Below are positions 9,438 to 19,644 of a DNA stretch of 32,459 bases, one piece after another. The stretch lies in assembly GCA_036940085.1 (NCBI GenBank), contig JALLBK010000246.1, positions 1 through 32,459 of the forward strand, in the 5' to 3' direction. Under the pieces are notes generated by a model. The model was not told where the DNA came from, searched no databases, and saw only the letters and a list, made by a program, of their open reading frames with translations. The position numbers and the translations under genes were made by a program. Position 1 is the first letter of the stretch. Each line of letters starts with the position of its first letter. The DNA is from Discostella pseudostelligera. Taxonomy: Eukaryota > Bacillariophyta > Thalassiosirophyceae > Thalassiosirales > Thalassiosiraceae.

Positions 9438-10165
9438 GTTTGTTGTAGTTGGTGCCGATTTATCGAAGAGCAGAGTAGGCTGCTGATGTTATTGATATTG
9501 AGGCAACAACTTCTATCGCCACCGGGTGAGCAGAGTACAATAATAGTGATAATGGTCGGATCCGCAACCGCAAGCGTCGTTATTGCAATGGCGATGGTCG
9601 GCGGTTTTGGTTTTGGTGTTGGTGATTGATTAATGCGATGTGCGATGCCGAGGTGGAAGTGGATGGAAGCACCGCACGCGACCGACGGTGCATCTCGCGC
9701 GGTGGGCGGTGGGGACCGAACGCGTGGAACTCATTTGGCCCTGTCTGTCTGTCGACAGTGACTGCTTCGCTGTCTCGTCGACGGTGACTCAGTTGTCTCA
9801 GTCTGTTTGACGGAAAAATTGGCTCCACGTGGATCACTGGCCAGGCAAAATATTCTTGCCTCTGATCGAATCGAAACTTTTATTGCATGATGCTTTCCTA
9901 TGATTACCATAATAACAATTGACTCGGATCAAACTGTGCATTTTTTTCTACAATGGGAGTCATATTGGGATATAAGCCGGCACGTGTGATAGATCAATCA
10001 GATAAGTTGTTGGCAATTGTGTTTGATATTATTCATTCCGAACATGCATCCGATATTATGTCCTTGCTCCATCTATTATGTCCTTGCTCCATCTCTCTCT
10101 ATCTCAGGCGATGATTTTGTCTCGTAGTATCGTGTTCAGTCATTACTGGGTTGTTCCCCCTTCCC
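9438..10165. promoter_or_regulatory. Intergenic: chorismate synthase promoter and YGGT-gene 3' flank
   Basis: Next to the chorismate synthase start, the region contains TGACTCA (9785-9791, GCN4/AP-1-like) and CCACGTGG (9825-9832). Toward the YGGT gene is AT-rich sequence with a perfect 20-bp tandem duplication at 10054-10093. An 85-codon minus-strand frame at 9580-9837 has no recognisable protein character, and I do not call it a gene. Confidence 0.45.
10054..10093. repeat. Perfect 20-bp tandem duplication
   Basis: TATTATGTCCTTGCTCCATC occurs twice head to tail at 10054-10073 and 10074-10093, about 70 bp beyond the stop codon of the YGGT gene. It is followed by a CT-rich run. Confidence 0.95.
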
Positions 10166-10834
10166 TCAGCCCTCGACCGTCTTCATCTTCTTTTGCACAA
10201 AAGTAGTAGTCTTAACACCCTCTGGAATAGTCGCCGCCAACGAAACCATACTACTCTGAGCTAAATTCAATGTCACAAACGCCAGCATGGGACTAAAATC
10301 CAATCCAAATACCGGTGGGAGCAATCCACGGAATAGATTCAAATACGGGTCTGTAACCGCATACACCGGGTTCAATACCGAGGATAAAGCCGCATTGGAA
10401 GAGATGGCGGGGAACCAAGTTAAGAGAATGCGAGCGGTAATGACAGTATTGTAAATGGAGAGGAAGTTGGAGAATCCGCCAAAGAGGATTTGTTCGGCAG
10501 GTCCGGAACCCGGGATGGCCATGGCGAGATTGCTCTTCTTCCCCCATCCAGCACTGAGCCCGTTGTTCGAGTGACGACGCTGCCTCTGTTGTTGGTTGAT
10601 GGCACGGTTCAACACACGACGGTTGTGGTAGGATGCGCTGAACTCAGTATCGGCATCTCCCCTGTTGCTACTGCCATTGCCATGGGGGCTTCGAAGTGCC
10701 AATGATGTGGAGGAAGATGATGGCGGGAAGAAGATGGATGCCGCTGTGGCCGTCTGCGGCAGTAGCAACAGCCCGAGCGAGGAGAGGACTGTGACGAGGA
10801 CAGAGGTGCAGGCGGCCAGTCGGACGGATCTCAT
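10166..10834 (-). CDS. YGGT-family (YlmG/CCB3-like) membrane protein, probably plastid (222 aa)
   Basis: Single exon from ATG at 10834. Residues 1-32 form a hydrophobic leader, followed by a Ser/Asn/Arg-rich stretch to about residue 110, consistent with a bipartite plastid presequence, although the exact Phe junction is not clear. Residues about 120-205 carry the YGGT signature: F-L-S-I-Y-N-T-V-I-T-A-R-I-L-L-T-W-F-P, then T-D-P-Y-L-N-L-F-R-G-L-L-P-P-V-F-G-L-D-F-S-P, then a second hydrophobic helix. Known plastid relatives are YlmG1, linked to nucleoid partitioning, and CCB3, linked to covalent heme attachment to cytochrome b6. Which of the two this resembles cannot be decided by eye. The gene is divergent from the XRN gene, with a 501-bp shared upstream region. 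Confidence 0.85.
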   Translation of the reverse strand: MRSVRLAACTSVLVTVLSSLGLLLLPQTATAASIFFPPSSSSTSLALRSPHGNGSSNRGDADTEFSASYHNRRVLNRAINQQQRQRRHSNNGLSAGWGKKSNLAMAIPGSGPAEQILFGGFSNFLSIYNTVITARILLTWFPAISSNAALSSVLNPVYAVTDPYLNLFRGLLPPVFGLDFSPMLAFVTLNLAQSSMVSLAATIPEGVKTTTFVQKKMKTVEG

Positions 10835-11335
10835 GGTTGTCGGCGAAAATATAGTACACTATCGATGGTGATGGTAGATATTGATATGGATTGAATGCTC
10901 ACGAGCACGTCCTTGCTGCGGTGGTGGTGATTGGATGATTTTTTGCAGCTTGATGCTTCTTCGGACAGAAAAGGCGGGAAACCTCAAAAATGGCGGGAAG
11001 ACTGAGTTTCTACCGATTCCTACCTATGTGGAATTTCGAAACTCCTAGGAGTAAAAATTAGCGACTTATGTTCCACGTTGGACTTCGTATGCAGAACATT
11101 ACGAGGAATAGTAGAACTCTCCAAAGTGGTCTTGCCGTCTCCTGCCGCAAATCTCACCACCCCGCACCCCGCACCAAACAAACAAAAACCGAAGAGGAAG
11201 TGGAACGATGATGGCCGCGGCGATAGCACCGTAGATACTATTACTATCATCCCATCAATATCTTTGCCATTGCATCGCAAATCGAGAGCATAAATACAGC
11301 GTCGGCAACCACCCCACGCTTCATCTAGACACACG
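10835..11335. promoter_or_regulatory. Divergent promoter with two GGCGGGAA words
   Basis: It lies between the YGGT gene (-) and the XRN gene (+). GGCGGGAA occurs twice, at 10973-10980 and 10992-10999, resembling E2F half-sites but lacking the TTT flank. An A/T stretch GCATAAATA lies about 45 bp before the XRN start. No gene is seen. Confidence 0.4.
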
Positions 11336-13877
11336 ATGAAGCATTTGATATATTATTCACCTTTTATATTGATGGCGGCGACGTCGGTGCACAATGACAA
11401 CTATGTGTACGCGTTTCAGAATCCAAATCCTTCTGCCGTCGGGCTTCAGAGGCCTACAACGAATAGACATCCCTTCCATCAGCACCAGCACAATCATATC
11501 ACTAAATCATTATCGCCACTGATGCCATCATCGACGTCATCATCACATTCAACCACCGCCCTGTTTGGTATTCCCAAAATGTTTCGCTGGCTAACCGATC
11601 AATACCCCAACATTCTCAATCGTCGACTTGGATCGGCATCGTCCATACCACCCATTGACAACTTCTACCTCGATATGAATGGTATTATCCATCCATGCAC
11701 GCATGGGAATAATGAAGATGAAATTACTATTTTGGATGAGACGGAAATGTTCAAGAAGATATTTGGGTATGTCGATCGGCTTTACAAAATTGTGCAACCG
11801 AAGAAGGTATTGTACCTGGCTGTGGATGGGGTGAGTAATTGATCGGTCAAACTGCTAGTCATTTGCATAATTATTCAACTGTCTGTTATTAATTCTAATA
11901 TCAATATTATACATGTCCTTGTTCAGGTGGCGCCCCGTGCTAAAATGAATCAACAACGATCCCGCAGATTCCGCTCTTCTAAGGAGGCTGAAAAATTAGC
12001 AGCCACAATCCTAGCGAGGGATGGATCGTTACCAGAAAGGGATGCATTCGATTCCAATTGCATTACTCCTGGAACTGATTTCATGTTAAAGTTAGGCTTG
12101 GCTATGAGAAAATGGATTCAGTACAAACAGGAAACTGATCCAGCGTGGAAGAATGGATGCGATGTTGTTGTTAGTGGACCAGATGTGCCAGGAGAGGGCG
12201 AGCATAAGGTGAGAATTTAATGAACTTCTTTTCATGATGCATCCCATCGTTGTTATCATCTCAACGCCCTTCCATCTTTCCGTCACGCCTGGCTAAAAGG
12301 TGATGGACTACATCCGTGAAACGAAAGCCCTCTACGACCCTGAAAATCCCACTGCCTCGCATCCACACTGGTCACCCGGCCTCACCCACGTTCTATACGG
12401 CCTTGATGCTGACCTTATCATGCTTGGTCTTGCCACCCACGAGCCTCACTTCCTCCTCTTGCGTGAGAAGATGTCTGTTGTCATGGCAGGTCGGGGACGG
12501 CACAAATTTCGCAAGAAGAAGGATATGTTGGAGTACACGCGAGATGACTTTGAGTTATTGGAGTTGACAGCATTGCGTGAGATGTTCCAGATTCAATTTC
12601 GCAAATTTGCCGATGCCGGGAGGTTGCGAGTGGAGTATGACGTTCGACGGATCATTGACGACTTCATTTTCATGTGCATGTTTGTTGGGAATGACTTTTT
12701 GCCACATGTTCCTCATTTGGAGATTGACAATGGCGCATTGAGTCTTATGTTGAATAATTATATCGATTTATTGCCAGAGTGGGGAGGCTATTTGACCAAT
12801 AAGGAGGCTATTCATCCGGGTAGGCTCGAGCAATTCGTGTACAATTTGGCGGGGTTCGAGGAAGAGCATTTCCGCAGGAGAGCTTTTGAGGAGAATGAAC
12901 CTGGTTGGGGGCTGGGAACCGAAAATGAGCAGGAAGAAGATGATTTCTACGGAGGTTGGTATGGTGATACTCCTACACCGCTGCTGGCGAAGGAGGCCAA
13001 CCATAAGTTGGTGGTCGAAACAAATGGGATTCATGTAAATGGCGATGAAGATGTCGATTCGTCAACTCAGGATCTACCAACTTCGGATGGCGCTACCCAA
13101 TCGAAGGTTGAGAAGAAGTTTAAGAAACTTCACCCAAGAGATGCGTCACGGTCGTATCGCGAATTCTATTATGAATCGAAGCTTGGCGTATCTCCCTTGC
13201 CTACAAGGCGCAGTGAGGCGCAACGGGATCGGCGCGCTATTGTTCGTGACTACATTGAGGGTCTCCATTGGAACTTGAACTACTATCACAATGGATGTTG
13301 TAGCTGGAATTGGTATTTTCCCCATTTGTACGCTCCACTGGCAACGGACATGGTGAATCTTTACGAGTTCTATGGAGACGAGGAGGTTGACATCAAAGAC
13401 AATAATGGATTTCGCGCTTTTCCATTTGATGAGACAGAGCCATTCCCTCCATTAGCACAACTGTTGTCAGTACTTCCTCCACAAAGCTCATCTCTTCTCC
13501 CTAAAGTCTTGGGCGAGCTCATGACCGAACCATCCTCCCCACTAGCACCATACTATCCCAGTGATTTTGACTCTGATCCTAATGGGAAGAGGCAGCCATG
13601 GGAGGCAGTTGTGAAGATTCCGTTTATCGATGGAGATCAGTTGTTGGAAGTGGTAAACAAGATTTTAGATGCCGACGAAAAGGCGGTGGCTGGGGAATTG
13701 TTAAGCAATGCAGAAAGGCGTAGAAATCTCAAAGGTCAGAGCCATACGTTCGTGCCTACGAGAGATCCTAACTATGTTGCTCCGAATGTCAAAGGGGTGA
13801 ACGGCGCTACTGAATTTGCTTCGAAGAAGCGGGGTTCATCAAAGGGTGGAAGAAAGAGAACAAAGGTAGCAGATTAG
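11336..13877 (+). CDS. XRN-family 5'-3' exoribonuclease with plastid-like leader (three exons, 784 aa)
   Basis: Exons are 11336-11830, 11927-12208 and 12300-13877, with 96-nt and 91-nt GT-AG introns, all phase 0. The joins restore family blocks: A-V-D-G|V-A-P-R-A-K-M-N-Q-Q-R and G-E-G-E-H-K|V-M-D-Y-I-R. XRN enzymes degrade 5'-monophosphate RNA processively. Visible catalytic-core acids include F-Y-L-D-M-N-G, the D of A-V-D-G, the E residues of P-G-E-G-E-H-K, Y-G-L-D-A-D-L and F-V-G-N-D-F-L-P-H-V-P. The later W-N-L-N-Y-Y-H-N-G-C-C-S-W-N-W-Y block is also XRN-like. The core begins only at about residue 80 (F-G-I-P-K-M-F-R-W-L). Before it are a hydrophobic stretch, V-Y-A-F-Q-N-P, and a Ser/Thr/His-rich segment, reading like a plastid bipartite presequence. 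It is shorter than XRN1 (about 1,700 aa) and XRN2. The tail is basic. Confidence 0.93.
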
Positions 13878-14002
13878 TAGCCCACATGTGCCGTACACTA
13901 ATCTGAGATGAAACTTTAAATGGCTTCTATTTATTTGATACTTAAGTAGATGCGATTGAAACAACTGCACACACGACGTGCCCCTCCGTACTGCCACTTT
14001 GA

Positions 14003-15030
14003 TCAGACCATGTCTTCATCGTCGCTTGAAGAATCCCTATTCGGATCATCTGGATCAGGATTTAAGTCGATCATTCCAAGATCCTGTGATAAAAGACATC
14101 ATAGTGTGCATGTTTTAGAGACGGCTCAACAAAAGTGACACATGAAACGAAACCAAATGAAACATCACTCACAGAAAGAATATTGAACGCCCTTTCCTCG
14201 AGATTCATTGCAGCATACTTTTCCGCCAACGCTGCTTCCACCTCTGGTGCTTTCGGCTGTTGAAGTGCATTCATGATAGCAACACTGGGGTAGCCAAGCT
14301 CCCGCGCCGCAATCTCTGCAGCTGCCTTTGCAGCAGCTTCTTCGGCAATACGTTTCTCCTCTGCCTCCTTTGCTAGACGAGCAGCCTCGGCTTCTGCAGC
14401 TGCCTTTGCAGCAGCTTCTTCGGCAATACGTTTCTCCTCTGCCTCCTTTGCAAGACGAGCAGCCTCAGCTTCTGCGGTGGCTTTCGCAGCAGCTTCTTCT
14501 TCTGCAAGTCGTTTCTCTGCGGCAGCCTTTGCTACATGAGCATCATGTGCTGCTTGCTTCAACTGCGCCTCAAGCCTAGCTCTCTGAAATGATTCCGCCT
14601 TAACTACATTTTGTACATTTTCGACTTCGTTAGGCTTCGTTGGTTCAGAATCTGGCTCACTGCCAACTTTCGTTGCGAGGGCCTCGGCATCGTTGCTAGT
14701 ACTACGGACGACATTGACAGCTTTTGGCTTGTTGGTTCGTCGATCAATTTCAGTAGCAAAGCTCACCCTCTCGTTCTCAACCAATGGCCCATCACACGTT
14801 AATCCAGTAGCATGAACATACATATCGGGTCCACCATCATCGACCTCAATAAAACCAAAGCCTCGTTCATCATTGTACCATTTGACTGTGCCTGCTACAT
14901 CTGTTGAAGGTGTGCTGAAAAGAACCGATGACCATGATCGATGTGCTAATGATAATGACGGTCGCGATGGCACAAACGCAACCACCGCTGAGATCGCAAC
15001 CACCGAAACCAAGCAGAGAAACCGCATCAT
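14003..15030 (-). CDS. Cold-shock-domain protein with coiled coil, plastid-type leader (two exons, 312 aa)
   Basis: Exon 1 is 15030-14173, the 89-nt intron 14172-14084 (GTGAGT...CACAG), and exon 2 14083-14003, phase 0. The signal peptide ends V-V-A-F-V-P-S, an ASAFAP-like junction. A cold-shock domain spans residues about 45-108. It has the RNP1-like K-W-Y-N-D-E-R-G-F-G-F-I and the RNP2-like M-Y-V-H-A-T, predicting single-stranded nucleic acid binding, probably plastid RNA. Residues about 150-255 are an Ala/Glu/Lys/Arg helix. It contains a 26-residue unit repeated almost perfectly in DNA (78-bp period) plus a diverged third copy. After a L-G-Y-P-S-V-A-I-M-N-A-L segment, splicing joins F-N-I-L-S to D-L-G-M-I-D-L-N-P-D-P-D-D-P-N and an acidic tail. 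Unspliced, the frame runs 33 residues into a less plausible sequence. Confidence 0.88.
14316..14480 (-). repeat. 78-bp in-frame tandem repeat inside the cold-shock gene
   Basis: CTGCAGCTGCCTTTGCAGCA starts at 14316 and again at 14394, so the period is 78 bp (26 codons). The units are nearly identical, and a third copy upstream on the coding strand is diverged. It encodes the repeated helical segment with K-R-I-A-E-E-A-A-A-K. Near-identity at synonymous sites suggests recent expansion. Confidence 0.9.
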
Positions 15031-15588
15031 TATACAATCTATCTACACCACTGCAACTCACTGCAAAATAATGGTGTTCCCTTGGATTTCCACCTATGGA
15101 AGTTGAAGGTTTGGTTTGATTGTTCTCTTCCTCGTTCCGCCGCCGGCGGCCCATGCATCCACCACCAAGACGACACGTGACACCGCCGATGCGATCTCTT
15201 TGATTTTGTGCGGCTGCAAGCGAGAGGCGATGATGTTGACGTCAGTGCTCCGTACAACGGAAGGACGACATTTTACTCCCCCCGCTCCGAACAAAGATTT
15301 TCGTGGACACACAGGCATCATCCGGATCTTCTTCCCAAAATCGAGAAAGGGCCCATCGAAGATGAGCCCATCGCCTACCGCGCCAAAATAATTCATTGAC
15401 CATGACGAAACTTCCACTACCCGTCGTCGTCGCCGCCACCCTCAGCCCCTTGACCATGAGCGGTCGCCTCACGATGACGGAATCATCAATACAGATCATT
15501 ATCAATTCAGTTCAGGATCAGTTACTGTTGTCATCGCATTGCTCGATATTGCGAATGAATATCGCAGCCAAAAGCATCACCAGCAGCA
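15031..15588. promoter_or_regulatory. Divergent intergenic region, cold-shock and helicase-associated genes
   Basis: This 558-bp region lies between two divergent starts. Short open frames on both strands cover it without recognisable protein features. No CCACGTGG or TTTGGCGGGAA word was found, unlike several other promoters here. An in-frame stop at 15556 fixes 15589 as the first usable ATG of the + gene unless an upstream exon exists. Confidence 0.4.
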
Positions 15589-18372
15589 ATGTCGCAACAG
15601 AAGTACCGACTCCCGGTCCAAGGAGCGAAGAAGGAGGATGATTCTATCGAACCGTGGGATGTAGAAAGTATGTTTCACCCACCTCAACATGACTTTAGAA
15701 AAGGCAGTATTGATGGTGACGATCGGATGAGCGACAAAGCATACGAGGGCGAAAACAATATGGATGTTAAGATGGTTACTTCATTCGAGGCTGAATATGA
15801 AAATGCGAGAAAGGCCTACCACCGACTAATTGACACAGCCGCTGAAACCCATTCCGCTGATGCCAATTCCATCGATGCACCTGTAGAAGATCAAGATTCG
15901 TTTTCCATCAAATTTTCCCTCTCTCAAGAGTACAAAGACGATGCATCGTTTGCTGAATACTGTGCAATTGAGCCAGTCAGGACAATGAGTTCTTTTCAAG
16001 ATCATTCCTTATTTCCCAGCCCTCTTCCGTTGCATGGAACGGAAACATTTGACTTTGGAGAAAATGGCAGTCCCTTGCCACTGCTGCAATTAAGTACGAC
16101 GCCATCTCCTCCTCGAGGAACGACCAAGCTCGAAAGCACAACTAGTGACCTTACAGATGACATGAAAATTTCACCTCATGATCCTACGACCATTGGATAT
16201 CACGTCAACAAACTACATCCTCGGAAATATCACATGGATCTTGTACAGAGTTACAGTTCGGATGATTTCTCACCACCACGGGAGAAATACCATTCCCTTA
16301 CTACTCCCATCCATGCCGTTAGACCGGTGCAGCATCAAAGTCCAGGGCAAACACTTTACAACATCGCATCCACATCTGTCGACTCTCCACAATCTCCGTA
16401 CCAGCCAATCCCATGGCGCGAAGCGTCTCGTCGACATTCGAGGCCACCGAAAGCTGCTAGCCCAAGTGCAGTAGGACGAGGAGTATCTCCATCGGAGTCT
16501 CAGGAGGTGATCAATAGTACGCCAGAGTTTTATCCACCAAGAGGTTACATGCGTGGTCAGAATCGATCGGTTAACGAGACTACGATTACCGTCACTGATA
16601 ATAGAAACGGAAAACATTGCCTTGTAGATCCAATTACACCGTCTCCGTCTCAGATACGCCAGGCTGTCTCCGACGAGTCGGTCAGTCCAACGCTGGCGCC
16701 AACAGTTCATCACCCTCCTCGACATCCAGTGGCACCAACAAGTTCTGGAGGATGGACGTCAACTCCTCCTTCTGTACAATCTCACCAGGCTCCCTGGAAT
16801 GGACAAAACCTTCCACCCGCTCTACCATCAAGTGGCCCGGGGTATCATCATGCCTCGACTTCGTCTTCACCATACCATCATCTTAAACATGGTGCTCCCG
16901 AGGAAAGAAAGCATACAGATCCAAACCACCTCAGTGAAGAAGCCTATTGGAGAAAGCATCATCACTTAATGCATCAGTTCTTACTTCATTTCGGACATTG
17001 TAATGTTCCGGCAGGTTATGGTGTTGGAACTCACTATGAAGGGTTGTATCAATGGTGTATCAACCAAAGAACTGAGTATCAGAAAATGTGTCGGGGCAAA
17101 GTCAGCGGTGAAAAGAGCAGCATGACTCCTGAACGAGTTCGGATCCTTACCGGTATGGGGTTTGTTTGGGGACATTCTCTGTCGACATTTCGTCAATCTG
17201 CCGTTCCATCGATTTCTTGCGGAAATAATGATGGCAACGCAGCGTCAAGCACTTACTCGTCTTGGGATAGATGGATGGAACTACTCTCCGATTACAAGAA
17301 ACAATTCGGTGATGTTGATGTGCCATTAAAATACGAGCCGAATCTCTCACTAGGCACGTTTGTCAACAGGCAGAGAACTGAGTACCGAAAGATGCAAAAT
17401 GGCAAACCATCCAGTATGACGTCAGAGCGTGTCGACGAACTGAATCGACTTGGCTTCACATGGACTATACGAGATAATCAATCAAGCTGGGAGGATCGTT
17501 TCAATGAGTTAAATGAGTTCAAGAAGATGAGTGGACATTGCAACGTACCAAAAGTCTATACGAAGAATCCAAGCCTAGGTTACTGGGTGAATGAGCAACG
17601 ATTTCAGTATCGCAGGAAGATGAAGGGACAGAGTAGCTATATGACAGATGACAAAGTGAAGGCATTGAATGAGTTGGAGTTCAAGGTGAGTGTCATCCTC
17701 TCTTCATATGTATCTGGTAATGCAAACTGCCGAAGACTGCACTGACACGCTTTTCCTCTTGATCGCAGTGGTCCCTCCGTGAAGCAAACGGATCCTGGGA
17801 AAACTGGATCAAGGAGCTTCGTAAATATAAGGACAAGCACGGTGACATTGACATTCCACTGAAGTACGTTCACAATCCAGGACTCGGCGCATTTGTAAAT
17901 CGGCAACGCACTGAATATCGTAAGCTCCAGCAAGGATTGCAAACAAGTTTGACCAAAGAACGCATCCAGAGCTTGAATGACCTGGGGTTCAAGTGGGCAA
18001 TTAGGGTCAGTCGAACTCCATGGGAGAGTAGATTGGATGAATTGAAACGGTTCAAAGATGGTGAGTGATAGGATGATCTAGTATGTGACTTGTCATTTTC
18101 ACAGGAGGTCCAAACAATATTACTAATTTTGAATCGAATTGCTTCTGCTCTCCTGTCTAGAACATGGCCACTGCAACGTCCCATCCACATATCCCAAGAA
18201 CCAGCCCCTCGCATACTGGGTATTCAAGCAACGTGGTCAATACCGCATATACATGGATCGTGGACCCGTGATGTCTGGCGAGAGTGCACAAATATGCCAC
18301 ATGACACCGGAACGGATGGCCAAGTTGGATGCTCTTGAGTTTGAATGGAACCCTCCTCGTCGTATCAAGTAG
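15589..18372 (+). CDS. Protein with five helicase-associated (HA) domain repeats (three exons, 866 aa)
   Basis: Exons are 15589-17685, 17769-18060 and 18161-18372; the introns are 83 nt (phase 0) and 100 nt (phase 1). Residues 1 to about 450 are Ser/Pro/His-rich and probably disordered. Five repeats of about 70 residues follow, starting near 452, 559, 632, 706 and 780. Each has the pattern W-x3-[ML/FNEL]...F/Y-K...G-[HD]-[CV]-[ND]-V/I-P...L-[GA]-x-[WF]-V-x-x-Q-R-x-[EQ]-Y...M-[TS]-x-E/D-[RK]-[VI]-x-x-L-x-x-[LM]-x-F-x-W. This is the helicase-associated domain family (PF03457 type), abundant in diatoms and usually without a helicase. The splice joins are confirmed by repeat alignment: E-F-K|W-S-L-R and R-F-K-D|E-H-G-H-C-N-V-P. 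No helicase motif is present. Its role is unknown; a nucleic-acid-related role is an inference from the domain name only. Confidence 0.88.
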
Positions 18373-18687
18373 ACAGCAACTGATCGCTGTTTGGTGTATA
18401 GTTCGACACAAATGAATATTTGTACAAACATATTCTAATAACACTTAAGCAACGAGTTAAACTATATCACAATAATTGTGCCCCTCACTCGATGCAGTTA
18501 ATGAAGCGTATTCACTATCTACCTACACATTTTTCCGAGTGATAAACGATGCACGTCAAATTTACTCTCTCTCTAGAGCAGGCAGAACAAATATATCGCG
18601 ATCAAGTATTGCCAATTAAAAAGGTCAGATGACATCGACACCCCCTGTCGTCTCTATCTTCTCCCCAAATATTGAAGTAATAGAACA
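18373..18687. other. Convergent 3' flanks, no gene seen
   Basis: This AT-rich 315-bp stretch lies between the stop codons of two convergent genes. It should contain both 3' untranslated regions and polyadenylation sites. Nothing else was recognised. Confidence 0.5.
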
Positions 18688-19035
18688 TCATTTAAGTTTG
18701 TTCAATTGCTCTTTCAGCCTTTCACTCATCTTTGCCGACTTACCCTCCTTCTTTCTTAATTCATCCTTTCTCTTCCCCAGCTCTTTCTTTCCCGCCTCCT
18801 TAATATCATTCAAATAGAATGTATTCCCTGCACCTACTGCTCGTGCCGCAACCGCAATTTCATTTTTCCTATTAATTGCCTTCGATGTTTGTATCTCTTG
18901 CTTTGCTACGGCAGCCTTGCGACCTTTGGTAGCGAACGCTTTCCGCCCTTTTGACAATTGTTTCTTTTGTTGTGTAGGTCTTGCCTTTTTGGCGTCGGGT
19001 TTGTTGGATTTTAGCTTGAAGCCGCCTTGCGCCAT
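18688..19035 (-). CDS. UPF0390 (DUF2462)-like small basic protein (115 aa)
   Basis: The open frame extends upstream to 19122. I chose the ATG at 19035 because the protein then opens M-A-Q-G-G-F-K-L-K-S-N-K-P, the conserved N terminus of the UPF0390/Leydig-cell-tumour-10-kDa family. The upstream extension does not look like coding. The protein is very Lys/Ala-rich (G-R-K-A-F-A-T-K-G-R-K) with a charged C-terminal helix (K-K-E-L-G-K-R-K-D-E-L-R-K-K-E). Relatives are small nuclear/nucleolar basic proteins of unclear function. At 115 aa it is slightly longer than the usual 80-110. It shares a 609-bp divergent promoter with the CTC1-like gene. Confidence 0.7.
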   Translation of the reverse strand: MAQGGFKLKSNKPDAKKARPTQQKKQLSKGRKAFATKGRKAAVAKQEIQTSKAINRKNEIAVAARAVGAGNTFYLNDIKEAGKKELGKRKDELRKKEGKSAKMSERLKEQLNKLK

Positions 19036-19644
19036 GGTAAAAAAGGAGTTGCAAGATGATTTGATACGGAGTCGGAGTGCAAGACCAATACTGAGATACC
19101 ACGCCGGCCTGAATTTTAGCAAACTATTTTTGCGACAACATGGAGCGTTGGATTAGGATGTTGATTGTTCCTTATTGCCGTCAGCACCAGTACTACGCCC
19201 ACCATAGATCATAGATCATCACTACTATCGTACTTCTTCATTGTGAGGAAGGAGGCCGCAGGGTGAGGGTGGATGGGAATGGGAGGTGGCGAGAGGCGGT
19301 TCGGCGGAAAATGAGTGGTGGTGGTGGTGGCAAGCGATCCACGTGGAAGAGCTGTGCGGGTGCAGTTGACTTACCTGCCACGTGGAAGAGCAGAAGCGGA
19401 TGCGCGGTTGTCTCACTATGCCACGTGGAAGATCAGTGCAGATGAACTGTTGACTCACCCTGCCACGTGGAATACAGAATTGGCGGGAAAAGACAGATTT
19501 GGCGGGAAGTTGCCGCTCTGAGAAACTTGGCGAAAGATTTGGCGGGAAATGCCGTCGCGCGCAACCAGCAACGAGCGAGCAACATCACCATCGCCATGGA
19601 CATTGCCGACGTAATAGTAATAGGAGTTCAACGTCGGCAAACCG
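19036..19644. promoter_or_regulatory. Divergent promoter with CCACGTGG array and E2F-like sites
   Basis: CCACGTGG occurs four times, at 19339-19346, 19378-19385, 19421-19428 and 19463-19470, spaced 39, 43 and 42 bp. Each is followed by AA and then a loosely repeated GTTGACTCACCTG-like word, exact TGACTCA at 19451-19457. This suggests a degenerate 40-bp tandem unit. Three E2F-like TTGGCGGGAA words follow, at 19480-19489, 19499-19508 and 19539-19548, with a weaker CTTGGCGAAA at 19526-19535. The E2F cluster lies 97-165 bp before the CTC1-like ATG at 19645. A competing ATG in a good context (GCCATGG, 19597) opens a short out-of-frame ORF to 19706 that overlaps that start. Confidence 0.65.
19339..19470. 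repeat. Four-copy array of CCACGTGG at about 40-bp spacing
   Basis: The units start at 19339, 19378, 19421 and 19463. CCACGTGGAAGA is shared by the first three, and the fourth reads CCACGTGGAATA. The interior of each unit is only loosely similar, so the palindrome is the conserved part. Confidence 0.85.

Noticed and set aside
9580..9837. 85-codon minus-strand frame upstream of chorismate synthase
   Set aside because: It has no family features, overlaps the presumed promoter words and has biased Arg/His/Pro composition.
14071..14172. Unspliced C terminus of the cold-shock protein
   Set aside because: A GTGAGT donor at 14172 and CACAG acceptor at 14084 give a phase-0 join to a conserved-looking acidic tail. 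The read-through sequence lacks features.
14316..14480. Possible CRISPR-like direct repeats
   Set aside because: The 78-bp period is a multiple of three inside a coding exon, contiguous without spacers, and encodes a helical repeat.
18688..19122. Longer 144-aa form of the UPF0390-like protein starting at 19122
   Set aside because: The conserved family N terminus M-A-Q-G begins at 19035, and the extra 29 residues do not look like it or like a clear targeting peptide.
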